A DNA stretch of 62,997 nucleotides from IMG/VR virus record IMGVR_UViG_3300009149_000034, positions 1 through 62,997 of that record. One strand, written 5' to 3'. Origin of the DNA: a virus. The position numbers and the translations under genes were made by a program. Below the pieces are notes generated by a model that had not been told where the DNA came from, did no database searches, and saw nothing but the letters and a program-made list of their open reading frames with translations. Shown piece after piece: positions 32,406 through 43,070 of the stretch. Each line of letters opens with the position of its first letter. Within the stretch, counting starts at the first letter, position 1.

Positions 32406-35281
32406 GGCTTAGAAAAGCCCACGAGATACCAACCGGACCCGTCACATACAAGCGTGACACCCTCATACTGCATAAGCTCTATATTGCCCGAGGGACTATA
32501 TATATCCTGAGTACCGCCGTGTTGGTCTAGCAAATCAACTTGGTTAGCACTATCATTGTAGATATAAATTATCTGGCCAGCTACCCCGTTAGTAAAAGAT
32601 TGTACATCACCGGGATTAGTAGGAGCAGTTATGTGTAGCACCGAACGTCCAGTTACATCATAATCTGTCAACGGAGAACCTGTCCCAACAGTTTCAGTCA
32701 CATAATCCGTAGCTACCGAACCAGCTACATGTAGAGTAGTGAGAGGTATAGTAATTCCTACACCAACGTGGCCACTCTCAGCAAGAACCAACTGGTCAGA
32801 GTTAAGCCCAGTAGCGGTAGAATTAGCTGTTTCTAATACCATATTACCTGATGTAGCAACTAATCCAGTAGCCGTACCTTGTGTTATAGTTATTCTAGCG
32901 GCAGTCACAAATCCAGAACCACCGCTATTTACACCGGAAAACTGAATCTGAGCTAGATCATCACCCGTCGTCGCGGCGGTTAATGAACCTATGATACCAT
33001 TCGCGGAGTGTCCCACCTGTATAACGGCAGGTTGATTAGAAAGCGCAGTGTAGTTGTGTACAGTAAGTCCTACATCTCCAGCAGGACCATTAGCTCCTAA
33101 TACACCACCTTTCTGAGTCCACCCGCCCGACTGTAATGAATTACCTCGTAATGTAGCTGTACCGTCTACAGAGCCAGCATTATCATAGGCTATCATCTCA
33201 AGAGAGGCTGCAACACCCGCGGCCCCTGCTGTACCTACCTGCGTTACCTCAATAGCCGCCGCAGTAGCCGCTGCAGTAGTCGCGTCAACACCCTTGAAAC
33301 GTACTATACCTAGAGCATCACCATCCGAAGTCGTAGTTAGAGTACCCACCGTGGTTCCGCGGGATCGCTGTAACGTCAATAGAGATGTATCCGTGGCACT
33401 ATTAGAATACGCGTCAACTTGAGCAGTGACCATAGTAGTGCCTGCAACATGTAAGAGCTCGGCAGGATCAGTACCTATACCAAGAGGGCTCTCAAGAACA
33501 TTACCCAAATTCAAAGCACCGCTTTGGTAAATGCCGTAATCCACATTAGTTGCGCTCTCAAAGAGAGCGACATAACTGTGATTAGAACCCGTGGGTGCTC
33601 CGCCAGATACGTCCGTCTCAACATGTAAACCTATGACATCCTGCAATGCTGTTACTGTAGCGGTAGCCTGTACCGCAGAGCTCTTAAGCCCTACAATCTT
33701 TGGTCCTAAAAGAGAACCTGAACCTAACGCAGACAAGGGACCAGCCTCGGCACTAAATGCCCCACCATACATATTAGTAGCATCTCCTTGAAGGAGATCC
33801 GCAGTACCACTAATACCCGTTAAAATACCTAGAGCACCCGTAGGCTCATTACCCTGTACTACATACTCGCCACCCGTGAGATCTAGTGTAGTGTAGCTAT
33901 CTGCTGTTATAGTTGTGCTCTTGGCTGTAAACGCAGAATAGGCTGCAGCGTTGAACGCTGGAACATTAGTGTACTCTAATACTGATGTAATAGGTGTCGT
34001 CCAATAACCATAGGTTCCTTCGAATGTCCAGTTACCCGTGACCACTTCTGCTAAATCTAAGTCAGGCTTGCTATTGATAGCGTCTACGGCGTTCTCTGCA
34101 AAATCTTGGAGAGTGTCCGTAGCCAATATACCTATTGGGTTAAGGGTCAATGGGGAAGCATCCGTGTACGCATTCATCACAATGATGGTAGAGCCACCTA
34201 CGATTCGGTCTATTGTATAGGCATGTTCTCCAAAGTAGATGGGGGTTGTCAGGGATCCAGCTTCACCCTTAACCACAGTACCGTCTAAAAAGAAGAGGTC
34301 ATCTCCGACGCGTTTACACAATGGAATACAGAGAGGTAGTTTCTCAGGCTCAACGGAAGACAAGAATAAATCAGGCGCTACAACGCCCACAGATGCACCG
34401 TACTTCTGCCGGCGTCCTACAGCGGTAGTCGCCGCTGGATTAAACCAATCGGTGAGATCCGTTAACTCTGAGAAGTAAATCCCTACAGTATCCCCATCTG
34501 CTATCGGATTTATGGCGTTCCAAGGATTCCACGTAGAGGGCTGCAAGAGATGCATCTCTCTCTCGTAGGTACCCAAAGAGTCATACGTTTGGGCGGTAGG
34601 ATAGCTAGGACCTGACGAGGTAATAGCTGTATTTAAGTTACCCCCGGAAGCAATAGTATACGTTATCCCAAAGTCACCAGACGCTAAAAGTAAAGACACA
34701 AGTGTGCTAACTAAGACCGATCCATCATCAGAGACTAGGATCTCGAAGATATTAGAAGGGTCTCCAATAGGCGTAAGCGTACATACCCCAGAATTCACAG
34801 TGTCGTAGGTAAGGCGAATCTCAGGAGTATCACCACCCTTGGCCGCTGGTAGTCTCCCAGTAAATATTAGTGTCGCAGCCGGAGAAGTAACACCGTCATC
34901 AAATGTCCACGTGTGTACAGTGCCCTTATCTACATCAGGCGTAACAGCCGGTTGAATATAAATGTCATCTGCGAACTGTAACAGCCCCGTGGTGTGGTCC
35001 CACATAGTAATCAACGGTATTGGGCTACCAAGAGCGCCAGTAGTACCTGAAATTAACCACTTAATATTAGTGTCAGAGAGATACTTTAACGCCTCTAACT
35101 CTTGTCGATCTACTTCAGTACGATTCCGCAGATTCTCTGGGGGGCGTACAAACACAGAAGCGGCTGCTCGTTCTCCATCTGTATATGGTTTAATGGAGTC
35201 TGCACCACCCGTAGAATAACGTGCGCCAGAATCACCCGTTAAGGTGGAACCTGATTCATAATTGACTCTCTGATCGGCCAT
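32402..35281 (-). CDS. Tail fibre protein, 959 aa
   Basis: A long, Gly/Thr/Ala-rich fibre. The N-terminal 100 residues (MADQRVNYESG, with PPENLRNRTEVDRQELE) probably attach to the baseplate. The shaft is beta-structured and low in Cys. The final 80 residues (RSVLHITAPTNPGDVQSFTN, GQIIYIYNDSANQVDLLDQH, then LMQYEGVTLVCDGSGWYLV) follow the common fibre C-terminal pattern ending in a Trp-Tyr strand, likely a trimeric tip. It would contact host receptors. The neighbouring upstream gene at 35294 is a small tail protein. No endosialidase or lyase motif was recognised. Confidence 0.8.
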   Translation of the reverse strand: MADQRVNYESGSTLTGDSGARYSTGGADSIKPYTDGERAAASVFVRPPENLRNRTEVDRQELEALKYLSDTNIKWLISGTTGALGSPIPLITMWDHTTGLLQFADDIYIQPAVTPDVDKGTVHTWTFDDGVTSPAATLIFTGRLPAAKGGDTPEIRLTYDTVNSGVCTLTPIGDPSNIFEILVSDDGSVLVSTLVSLLLASGDFGITYTIASGGNLNTAITSSGPSYPTAQTYDSLGTYEREMHLLQPSTWNPWNAINPIADGDTVGIYFSELTDLTDWFNPAATTAVGRRQKYGASVGVVAPDLFLSSVEPEKLPLCIPLCKRVGDDLFFLDGTVVKGEAGSLTTPIYFGEHAYTIDRIVGGSTIIVMNAYTDASPLTLNPIGILATDTLQDFAENAVDAINSKPDLDLAEVVTGNWTFEGTYGYWTTPITSVLEYTNVPAFNAAAYSAFTAKSTTITADSYTTLDLTGGEYVVQGNEPTGALGILTGISGTADLLQGDATNMYGGAFSAEAGPLSALGSGSLLGPKIVGLKSSAVQATATVTALQDVIGLHVETDVSGGAPTGSNHSYVALFESATNVDYGIYQSGALNLGNVLESPLGIGTDPAELLHVAGTTMVTAQVDAYSNSATDTSLLTLQRSRGTTVGTLTTTSDGDALGIVRFKGVDATTAAATAAAIEVTQVGTAGAAGVAASLEMIAYDNAGSVDGTATLRGNSLQSGGWTQKGGVLGANGPAGDVGLTVHNYTALSNQPAVIQVGHSANGIIGSLTAATTGDDLAQIQFSGVNSGGSGFVTAARITITQGTATGLVATSGNMVLETANSTATGLNSDQLVLAESGHVGVGITIPLTTLHVAGSVATDYVTETVGTGSPLTDYDVTGRSVLHITAPTNPGDVQSFTNGVAGQIIYIYNDSANQVDLLDQHGGTQDIYSPSGNIELMQYEGVTLVCDGSGWYLVGFSKP

Positions 35282-35293
35282 TTGTGTCCTCCC

Positions 35294-35857
35294 CTAGGTG
35301 TAGATTGTCACACCTAGGCGCCAGTCGTATACAATAGACATTGTAGCTGTGAGAGTGATGCCTGGATGCACTTGACGTGCGTACATCCTACGAAACCCTA
35401 CGGGATACAAGGGTGAAAGGGTAGGATCGTCGACAGCTCCTCGTGTAAAAATACCTGCTTCGGTTACGGTAGAACCCGTCAGTGTCCCAGGGGGGACTGT
35501 TTTACTTATCTCAATAGCAAAATCGGGTGCTCCGAAAGAAGCCGGGCGTTCCGACGAAATAGGATTAAACTTACTTATCCAAAGCTGACTATGTAAATCT
35601 GTGTCAGCGGACGTAGGCGGCGTTGGATCATCGCCAACACCTAATGAATGAATCCTATTGTAGATGGGGTTTTGTTGAAAAAGGTCGCCACCCTCAACTG
35701 AGGTAGCTTGCGCTAATAACCCTATTACAATATCTCGTCCATCGTCAGTAATTTGATTTCGATTCTCGTACCGAAAAATGCGTTGAAGTATACCGTTTTT
35801 TACGTCGTATGCGGCTACAGCCATCTGGCCATAGAGCTTCATTTTGATGTCTTGCAT
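35294..35857 (-). CDS. Tail/baseplate-associated protein, about 187 aa
   Basis: Resembles short phage tail-collar or fibre-connector proteins: LYGQMAVAAYDVKNGILQRIF, ITDDGRDIVIGLLAQ, RIHSLGVGDD and EAGIFTRG are typical of proteins linking baseplate and fibre. The start is ambiguous. ATG 35857 has GGAAAGG upstream and avoids the 3-prime end of the 1058-aa gene. ATG 35932 would add 25 residues and a 32-base overlap without a ribosome binding site. Transcribed between the baseplate protein and the fibre. Confidence 0.7.
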   Translation of the reverse strand: MQDIKMKLYGQMAVAAYDVKNGILQRIFRYENRNQITDDGRDIVIGLLAQATSVEGGDLFQQNPIYNRIHSLGVGDDPTPPTSADTDLHSQLWISKFNPISSERPASFGAPDFAIEISKTVPPGTLTGSTVTEAGIFTRGAVDDPTLSPLYPVGFRRMYARQVHPGITLTATMSIVYDWRLGVTIYT

Positions 35858-35900
35858 TACCTGCACCTTTCCAGATACCACACCGTAACACAAATTACCT

Positions 35901-38900
35901 CTACGGGTAAATATATGGTGATCCTCCGTCATTCACAAACAGACTAATAGCCCTATCCACCATCTCTGACGGGGACGGAGAAGCGCCTATAACCTTGCGT
36001 ACGTACCCAGGATCTTCCCCCCCAATACATATAGGCGTGAGTCCTATCGTAGTATCCGGAATAGGGGTAGTTCCTACATTAACTACGTCTAACCCTAAAC
36101 CCGTAAAATCTACAGTAATTCCAGCATCCCAGGCGGTAAGTGGAGTAACTGTGAATGCTGTAGCCGAGTCAGGGTCATAGTCAACAGTGTAATCAGTATT
36201 CTCGACTAGCGGATCACCCCCGTTAACTGTCGCATTTAGTATAAACTTAAGTATGCGTTCACTTGCGGCCATAGGTAGAACAAAAGGAGCGTCCACACCA
36301 CCTGATGTAACAAATCCAACAGGTACCGCAATAAATTTAACATACCTAAAATAGTCACCAATCTTCATATACCTATCAGATAACCCGATACCTAAAAAAT
36401 GATCAGGTGTATCTAAGGTATCGGCTCCATATCCAAATGAAAACGCCCAATAGTAATCGAAGACTTCGGTTAACGCCGCAATATCTTCATATGGACGTAC
36501 GGGCTCTACATAAGGATATGTATAAGACGGCTTAGCTACCAGAACTAACTCATCTAAATCTTGAATGAACTCATCGGTATAATCTAACTTATCGGAGAAT
36601 TTCACATAGAACATGTGAAACTTCAGGTATCTATCAAACAGTATGAAGGCGGCACAGTGTCTTAATGAAGCAGCGTCAGGGACTAAAGTAACGTTACCAT
36701 CATCATCAGCACCTATGAATAAACCAGGATCTCCTATCCTGGCATCATCCGAAGGACCAATGATATTCTCATATAGCTCAGTAGCAGCTATACGTCTAGG
36801 TCGGGAGGCACTAGGCCAAAGCATCTCAGGAATTACCTTATCGTAGTACCACTGTGCATCTTCTATATAATCCGTAACAGTAAATGCCGTAGTCAGGGGC
36901 TCAAATGACCTAAATGTTAATGTGCCCCAATTAGACGAGTCCATGATATCGTCACGTATCGGAATGTTATAGGGGTACTGGTATACACGTTGATCCGTCG
37001 TTATTGTTTTTAAGTAATCTCTTGTTTCTACCCACTCAAGAGTAGCCTCATTAACTACACCGTATTCTGCCTCTACTTCAACGGTGTTAGTATCAATGAC
37101 ATTCAAAATCTTAAAGCGCCCTATATTCAATTCCTCTGTAGCTTGTTCAATAACAATACTACGTCCCACATCTATCTCCGCGAATGTAGCAGACAAAGAC
37201 TGAAAGCGAGGATAGGGATGCAGTGCTGTGGGTGATAAGAATTCACCATCCGCACCGCTCTGAGTTACCCCATTACCGTAAGACTGGAGAATCTCACCAT
37301 CATTGCGCACTAAACGCAAACCTGCAGTTACGTTCAAAGCAGCCTCAATACGCTCCAGAGATGGTCCCAGGATATACAGCTGCATAATACCACGTAAAAA
37401 CGACTTGTACACTTCAGACGAAACGCTGAACCTATTTAAGAGGTCACCATAAACATAAAATAGGTTGAAGCGGTCAACAGTAACTTGTGGTACCCAAAAT
37501 GCTACCTGCTTAACCTTACCCTCGGTGTACTCCTCGAGAGACCCACCTGTACCGAATACAACTTCGTGCAACCATGTATAGGTACATGTATGTATTAACA
37601 GAGGCTCTATAGGTCGAAGAGGTGTGAAACGACCGTTAAGGTAATCTACTTCATAGTCGACGCCCTCTACAACTCTGCCTGAGTAATACCGATGCGCATG
37701 AGCTACAAAGTTACTGATATGTCTCACGCCGGGAAATACTGTTTGAGGTGCTGTTTGTGCTATTGTCCAAGAGGTAGATGAAGTCGATGTTGTATCAGCG
37801 TCGGCCACTAAGTAATCAATGATAGCTATATTAGCAGCTACCCACTCCTTTATGACATAGACACCGGCGTTAGGGTTACCTTCAGGAATTATAAACCACT
37901 TATAGTCAGACAACGCTGTAGGGCCACCTAAGTCATCAGTCCCTATACCTAAATAAAAAGGTGACACTGTATTTGTTGTTACCTGTACATAGGTACCTGC
38001 AAACGACAAGGTCACAGCACTGGGGAATGTAGTCTCAGTCGCTATGGTAGGTAGAGTGTTAAGTGGTGTACCTATAGCTTCTAACCCAGGACGCTCTCTA
38101 ACCACTGAATATATGACATCAGACGGCACAGACAAAGAGAAGGGGCTATCTACATCTCCTACTAGGTATGTATCATCGATATAGTCAATTCTAGAATCCC
38201 TAAACTCCTCAAAGTAAACACCCCGGCGCAACTTCCAACTCAATGGTCCTGGAGCTGTCACTAAAGGTGAATGCTGTGTGACATGTAACCGTACAGACGC
38301 AGGGCTCAGGATAGCACTAATGACATAAAGACCGTTATACTCAGGATTAGTTGCATCATAAATCTGGATAACATCTTGTAAGTTATTCGATGTGAATCCT
38401 GTGTAAGTAGCTGATACAAAAGTTATTGTTGATCCCGCTACAGTATATGTGCCATCAGAAGCTAACGGAAAAGTAGCAGTATCTAAATCAACGCCGGCGT
38501 AACCATCCAGTCGAAGCGTATCACCTCTTTGTACATCCGTATTCGAATACCATGACTCTGTACGACGGACGTCAGTCATGCGGTTACCCGTATTCAGTGT
38601 AATATATCTCCACGCTACGCCCTGCAGTGGTAACACATCACCTTCTACGGTGGTATGAACTCGAAAGATGTCATCCTTGAATCGAATATAGCCGTCATTA
38701 TTCTCTACTTCAAAATCAACGTCTCTCTCTAAGAGAACATCAGGAGAAAATATAGTATTCTGTAGATAGTTGATACTGACACTATCTCCAGGCATGTCGT
38801 AATAGAACCTGTTATCCTCTGGGGCACTTCCCTCTATGAAGAGAAGTTCATCTTCTCGAATCGAGAATAATTTCCACTGTTCTTTGTTGAAGATAGGTGT

Positions 38901-39077
38901 GTCTACTATCCCGATATTTAAGATAGTACCCATCAAGTCTAGGTATGTTTGACCCAGATAAATTTCAGATGACTGGTAGTATGCCTCAAGATCTTCGGTG
39001 TCCCTCCAAAACCTTTGCCAGAAGGACGACAGCCCTTCAAGTAAAACGGATGATAGATCGCCTATGTTGGTAGCCAT
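35901..39077 (-). CDS. Large baseplate protein, 1058 aa
   Basis: Not assigned to a named family. The N-terminus SSFWQRFWRDTEDLEAYYQ, followed by ILNIGIVDTPIFNKEQW, looks like wedge-type proteins that follow baseplate J in myoviruses. The rest alternates beta-rich blocks with many Tyr/Asp residues. Immediately downstream of the baseplate J-like gene (4 bases apart) and upstream of the connector and fibre, it probably forms the peripheral baseplate that holds fibres. No enzyme motif seen. Confidence 0.75.
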   Translation of the reverse strand: MATNIGDLSSVLLEGLSSFWQRFWRDTEDLEAYYQSSEIYLGQTYLDLMGTILNIGIVDTPIFNKEQWKLFSIREDELLFIEGSAPEDNRFYYDMPGDSVSINYLQNTIFSPDVLLERDVDFEVENNDGYIRFKDDIFRVHTTVEGDVLPLQGVAWRYITLNTGNRMTDVRRTESWYSNTDVQRGDTLRLDGYAGVDLDTATFPLASDGTYTVAGSTITFVSATYTGFTSNNLQDVIQIYDATNPEYNGLYVISAILSPASVRLHVTQHSPLVTAPGPLSWKLRRGVYFEEFRDSRIDYIDDTYLVGDVDSPFSLSVPSDVIYSVVRERPGLEAIGTPLNTLPTIATETTFPSAVTLSFAGTYVQVTTNTVSPFYLGIGTDDLGGPTALSDYKWFIIPEGNPNAGVYVIKEWVAANIAIIDYLVADADTTSTSSTSWTIAQTAPQTVFPGVRHISNFVAHAHRYYSGRVVEGVDYEVDYLNGRFTPLRPIEPLLIHTCTYTWLHEVVFGTGGSLEEYTEGKVKQVAFWVPQVTVDRFNLFYVYGDLLNRFSVSSEVYKSFLRGIMQLYILGPSLERIEAALNVTAGLRLVRNDGEILQSYGNGVTQSGADGEFLSPTALHPYPRFQSLSATFAEIDVGRSIVIEQATEELNIGRFKILNVIDTNTVEVEAEYGVVNEATLEWVETRDYLKTITTDQRVYQYPYNIPIRDDIMDSSNWGTLTFRSFEPLTTAFTVTDYIEDAQWYYDKVIPEMLWPSASRPRRIAATELYENIIGPSDDARIGDPGLFIGADDDGNVTLVPDAASLRHCAAFILFDRYLKFHMFYVKFSDKLDYTDEFIQDLDELVLVAKPSYTYPYVEPVRPYEDIAALTEVFDYYWAFSFGYGADTLDTPDHFLGIGLSDRYMKIGDYFRYVKFIAVPVGFVTSGGVDAPFVLPMAASERILKFILNATVNGGDPLVENTDYTVDYDPDSATAFTVTPLTAWDAGITVDFTGLGLDVVNVGTTPIPDTTIGLTPICIGGEDPGYVRKVIGASPSPSEMVDRAISLFVNDGGSPYIYP

Positions 39078-39081
39078 ATGA

Positions 39082-41259
39082 CTAACCCTTTATATAGAAG
39101 CTGATGTTACTAGACTTGGCACGGTAGTTAACCGTTCTATCCGTTATCCCTAAATACCCATACCAACTAACTAGCGCCCCAGGAGTATTTATAAACGTCA
39201 ACGAGGACAACACTTGAGGCGCAACGATGCTATTACCATTGAGAAGTGTAGCTCCATTTGAGTTTAAATCAAAAATGGATACTACATCCTCTGTGGAGTA
39301 ACTGGCTATTTGACCATCTGGAGAATGTAGATGGTAATAGATAGTAAATGGGAATACTACGCCTATACCCGCGTACTCATTCCGCAGCTGCGTAGCTAAG
39401 TCAGAAAAATCGAGATCATCATTAGGATCAAAATTATTGATGTAGGTAGCCAAGAACTCTGCCGCGGCGCTATGGTCTAATGTATCTCCTGATGTAGGTT
39501 TCATCCTATAAGGAATGGTCATCTCGAGCCATATAGGATTCCTGGCCCGCACAAGTTGATTTGCGGCAGATATACGCCGGTCTCTGTTAGTTACGTAATC
39601 CGCCACATTGGTGAAGTCACTTAAGGTCTTGTACACTACACGTAAATTCTGCCCATCGAAATGATCTAAGTAGGATACCGCAGGACTAACTGATGGATCG
39701 ATATATCCTACTTGAATAAGTGTAACCGTATCTGCCGACTGGCCAGAAGTAGGGTTCAAAACCTGCACGCGGTACTGCGTTAATGACGGTTCTAGCATAG
39801 GCCCGACAGGATCAGAGTTAACCCTGTTGTTAAACACTATCGTCCCCGTAGACGGGTTGATTATTGCACCATCAGAAGCTAATGGCGACGTTATCTCTAC
39901 CCAAGTAACATCTTGTATAGGTACCCCTGCTAATACAATTACACCAGGTTCTTGTATATGCCGTGATGTACCTACGGGTATTGTAGGATCTGACGTAGAC
40001 TGTAAAGCGGTACGAACATAGTCACCGGGTAAGAGGGGAATATCATCGAAGCTGGGTGCGATATGCCCAATAGAATAAATTAAACCAGGGTCAGGATTAA
40101 GGGGTACTGACCAATCAACGGTCTTCTCGTCGTAAGCTTCGGAAAAAGGTACCCCCGCACTAATTAACAACTCAGTAGGGCGTACTTCCGTAACTGTATA
40201 ACCGAGTGGCGCACCAGATATACCCTCCCTAATATATATTACGTCACCTACACTTACCGCCGGCGCGTCCGTAAACTTGCGTCCTCCAGGATACCCATCC
40301 GCCGTATGGTCATCATTAGTGAGCCACGGATCACGAAACACGACCGCCTTACTATCGGGACGAGGGAAGTATCCTCCGATGGTACCCGACTCCTCCGCAT
40401 CAGTGTAAGGCATCTCTACATAGGTATCGAAGAATCCCCCTGTATGGATATCAATATGCGGGGCTATCTCGTATTTACGATCACGTACCATCTCAACCTC
40501 GCCCATACCAATGGTAAGGGTTTCAGTTATAGCAGGAAACTCTTCTTGAAGAACGGTGTCGCAAGAACGATTATTGATTAGATTACGAACAGTTATAGCT
40601 GTCTGCGCGCGATCAATCAAATCAGTTGTCGTCTCTACATTTTTACCTGTCTTTATATCGTAAAGATTCTCTGCGTAAGAGAAGTATGGAATACCGTTCT
40701 CAGAGTCGTATCCCACAAATTGTCCCGCCTCAATATTGTAGGATTCGCCTACAGCAGAAGCTACCAATGGTATGTCAACTACGTAGTCCACTAGTACACC
40801 ACTGCTATTGTACACAGGCAGAAGTGTTGAAGCAGGGATCGTATAAGGATCAACTAATGCATCGATGTAAAAAGCAGTCTCATTAGTTCTCCAGAATTTT
40901 GTGTCCAACGCGATAGATAGTGCTGTCTTCTGTAAGAAGTGGAACCTAGCTGTTGTTCTAGCAGCAGTACCTGTCTTTCTACTCAAGAACCAGTTAGACA
41001 GGATCTCATCCGCCGCTTGTGTTATGTCGTCTGCGTCTAAATCAGCCGCTTCGGATATACGGTATAGCGATTGTCGATCTCCAACTAAGTCTATCTCTCC
41101 ACGCAGATACGCGAATAAATAAGTAAAAGCTTTAACCGCTAGATCACGCATAGCGGTGCCTTTTTTGAATGAGGCGTCAGGCACCTGTTCAGTTAGAAAC
41201 GCGACTAAGAAATTCTCAGCATCCGTTAAATCTTCTTGTGAAATTCTTATGTCAGCCAT
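39082..41259 (-). CDS. Baseplate J-like / gp6-like wedge protein
   Basis: A 725-residue protein with the hallmarks of baseplate J: an N-terminal helical domain (DAENFLVAFLTEQVPDASF, GTAMRDLAVKAFTYLFAYL) and VGESYNIEAGQFV in the middle. ATQLRNEYAGIGVVFPFTIYY lies near the C-terminus. J-type proteins form the ring of the baseplate wedge that switches during contraction; this supports a contractile tail. It lies next to a gp25-like small gene, the usual pairing. Good confidence on class; the exact phage equivalent is not assignable by eye. Confidence 0.85.
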   Translation of the reverse strand: MADIRISQEDLTDAENFLVAFLTEQVPDASFKKGTAMRDLAVKAFTYLFAYLRGEIDLVGDRQSLYRISEAADLDADDITQAADEILSNWFLSRKTGTAARTTARFHFLQKTALSIALDTKFWRTNETAFYIDALVDPYTIPASTLLPVYNSSGVLVDYVVDIPLVASAVGESYNIEAGQFVGYDSENGIPYFSYAENLYDIKTGKNVETTTDLIDRAQTAITVRNLINNRSCDTVLQEEFPAITETLTIGMGEVEMVRDRKYEIAPHIDIHTGGFFDTYVEMPYTDAEESGTIGGYFPRPDSKAVVFRDPWLTNDDHTADGYPGGRKFTDAPAVSVGDVIYIREGISGAPLGYTVTEVRPTELLISAGVPFSEAYDEKTVDWSVPLNPDPGLIYSIGHIAPSFDDIPLLPGDYVRTALQSTSDPTIPVGTSRHIQEPGVIVLAGVPIQDVTWVEITSPLASDGAIINPSTGTIVFNNRVNSDPVGPMLEPSLTQYRVQVLNPTSGQSADTVTLIQVGYIDPSVSPAVSYLDHFDGQNLRVVYKTLSDFTNVADYVTNRDRRISAANQLVRARNPIWLEMTIPYRMKPTSGDTLDHSAAAEFLATYINNFDPNDDLDFSDLATQLRNEYAGIGVVFPFTIYYHLHSPDGQIASYSTEDVVSIFDLNSNGATLLNGNSIVAPQVLSSLTFINTPGALVSWYGYLGITDRTVNYRAKSSNISFYIKG

Positions 41260-41262
41260 GAT

Positions 41263-41709
41263 TTACCTATCCACTCCTTGCGGAGCTACTTGCACAGGTA
41301 TACTAGTGCCCGCCTCGTTAGATATCCTTACCCAAATAACTAACCCGTCCTTACCATCCGATGATCTAATAGAGAGGAGGTACGCATTCTGTAAACGTTC
41401 CTCAGGGGGAGACATACTCTCAATGTCCTGCGTCTTAACTTGGTCATTAGCATCAGAAAGAGCTACATACACAGCGTCTTCCGCGCTACTAACATCACTC
41501 ATATTACCGCCTACGAGAGTAGGGAAACTCGTACCGTAGTTAGGATCTAACGGGTCACTCCCCTTCTGGGTCATAAACGTTTTCAACCATCTATCTACTA
41601 GTGCCCATGCACCTGATATTTTAACAGATGCTTCATACCCAAAAGTAAACGTGCGAAATCCTCTCACCTCGTCTTCTGGTACCCCCCTAAAAAAGATGTC
41701 ATACGCCAT
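41263..41709 (-). CDS. Baseplate wedge protein, gp25-like
   Basis: About 148 residues beginning MAYDIFFRGVP. It has FTFGYEASVKISGAWALVD, a GSDPLDPNYGTSFPTLVGG segment matching the GxRpf..pfG.gl.. type region of gp25/W proteins, and an alternating strand end. gp25-like proteins nucleate sheath assembly beside J-type wedges, and this gene is immediately upstream of the J-like gene. ATG 41709 was preferred to ATG 41739, which would overlap the previous gene by 28 bases. Resemblance is moderate. Confidence 0.65.
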   Translation of the reverse strand: MAYDIFFRGVPEDEVRGFRTFTFGYEASVKISGAWALVDRWLKTFMTQKGSDPLDPNYGTSFPTLVGGNMSDVSSAEDAVYVALSDANDQVKTQDIESMSPPEERLQNAYLLSIRSSDGKDGLVIWVRISNEAGTSIPVQVAPQGVDR

Positions 41710-41711
41710 AA

Positions 41712-43070
41712 TTAGCCCCACACTTCCTCTTCGTCCCATCCCCCCTGGTCTTCTTGTTCTAAGCCCTCTTCAACCCAGCTACTCGGAGTATTCTCTGACT
41801 GCTGGTAGAAAGTATACGCATTTGCGGTGGTTAGATCCATGTTACGTGACTCTTCTAGAGTTTCATTCGCTGACGAGTAATTACGTTCAGATCGCCCCGC
41901 GTTAGCAAATGAGATAGCCCGTGCCCGACCTATACCAGCGTAATAGATAGGAGACAACGCTTGTTCAGTAATACCTGATACCGACGATGCCGAGATAGGC
42001 TGCGTAATTATGTCCTTACTTGAATCTATATATTTAGAAGGAGCTACCCAGATATTCGATACATCAATAGTCGTATGTGAGGATACTAAAGCAAAAAATG
42101 AATCCCAAAGAGACTGATCTAAAAAGTGAGGAGATATATCAGGAAAAGATGACCCCTTAATGAAGTCATGCATCGTATACCCTGGCGCACTACCACTGTC
42201 CAATGAACGTCGAGAAATGCTAATAGTCTGCGGTATATTAAATGCGACCTCTAACTTCCTATATACAATACTTAATGTCAGTAATTGTGCGGACGTAAAA
42301 GCAAAATACTGAACATTACCTCCTGTATTCGGCGGTGTACCATCTGGACTCCACGTAGCACGCTCCTCGTTAGGGTGTTTCACCAAGTAAAACGCCTCTT
42401 CTAGCGTAATCGCTACCGCACTTTCGTTGGCAGCGTCAGATGAAAACATAATGTAATTAGCGTCTCCTACAACGGTTAAGTTGCCGGATCTATCAATCAT
42501 ATAATGCATGCATGTTCGAGATTTAGAACCTACAGCTGCTTGCAATGCGCCACTAACACGCTGGGGGTGTGACAATGTAGTACTATCAGAACCTTGCGCG
42601 ATGTACACCGTCTTGCCTTCGTGCTCATAAGGTACAACACCCATACCCGCTGCAGCGTTATTTAACCATCCACCCCAGCCGCGGCTACCTGGTACATTAG
42701 TGGCGTGCCAGGCATGGCCGTATGAATGTAAAACAATGTGCTTTATCTCTCTGGGAGTTCCAGGCATCTCATACCCTAACTTAGGCGCTGGTACATGAGA
42801 TACAGTCACTGTCGATGGAAACCCTTCTGCGCTCATTACCCGTTGTGGTATCGTACCACTCTGGCTAGGTCGTTCAGATCGAGCGCGAAGGTTATACTTT
42901 GCCGCGGCATTACCTTTAGTTTCCAATGCTAACTTATGCAACGAGTCAAGCCATGGACTAACTGCGTAAGCATCAGTAACGTCAGGTGCTTCATAACCAG
43001 AAACTAAGTCTTCTGGCATACGCGTCTCGAGTGCCGTCAAGGCATCTTGTTGTTCCTGCGTAAGCGCCAT
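41712..43070 (-). CDS. Baseplate-associated amidase (AmpD/amidase_2-like)
   Basis: A 452-residue protein whose middle carries an amidase_2 pattern: REIKHIVLHSYGHAW (H115), TCMHYMIDRSGNLTVVGD (H189), ESAVAITLEEA (E224/E225), and GYTMHDFIKGSSFPDISPHF (H301, D311). H115 and H301 would be zinc ligands. Its position beside the gp25-like gene and among tail genes points to a virion-associated peptidoglycan hydrolase that locally opens the cell wall at infection, distinct from the endolysin at 3580. The C-terminal 130 residues (with YYAGIGRARAISFANAGRSE) lack a recognised domain. It overlaps the upstream stop by one base. Confidence 0.75.
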   Translation of the reverse strand: MALTQEQQDALTALETRMPEDLVSGYEAPDVTDAYAVSPWLDSLHKLALETKGNAAAKYNLRARSERPSQSGTIPQRVMSAEGFPSTVTVSHVPAPKLGYEMPGTPREIKHIVLHSYGHAWHATNVPGSRGWGGWLNNAAAGMGVVPYEHEGKTVYIAQGSDSTTLSHPQRVSGALQAAVGSKSRTCMHYMIDRSGNLTVVGDANYIMFSSDAANESAVAITLEEAFYLVKHPNEERATWSPDGTPPNTGGNVQYFAFTSAQLLTLSIVYRKLEVAFNIPQTISISRRSLDSGSAPGYTMHDFIKGSSFPDISPHFLDQSLWDSFFALVSSHTTIDVSNIWVAPSKYIDSSKDIITQPISASSVSGITEQALSPIYYAGIGRARAISFANAGRSERNYSSANETLEESRNMDLTTANAYTFYQQSENTPSSWVEEGLEQEDQGGWDEEEVWG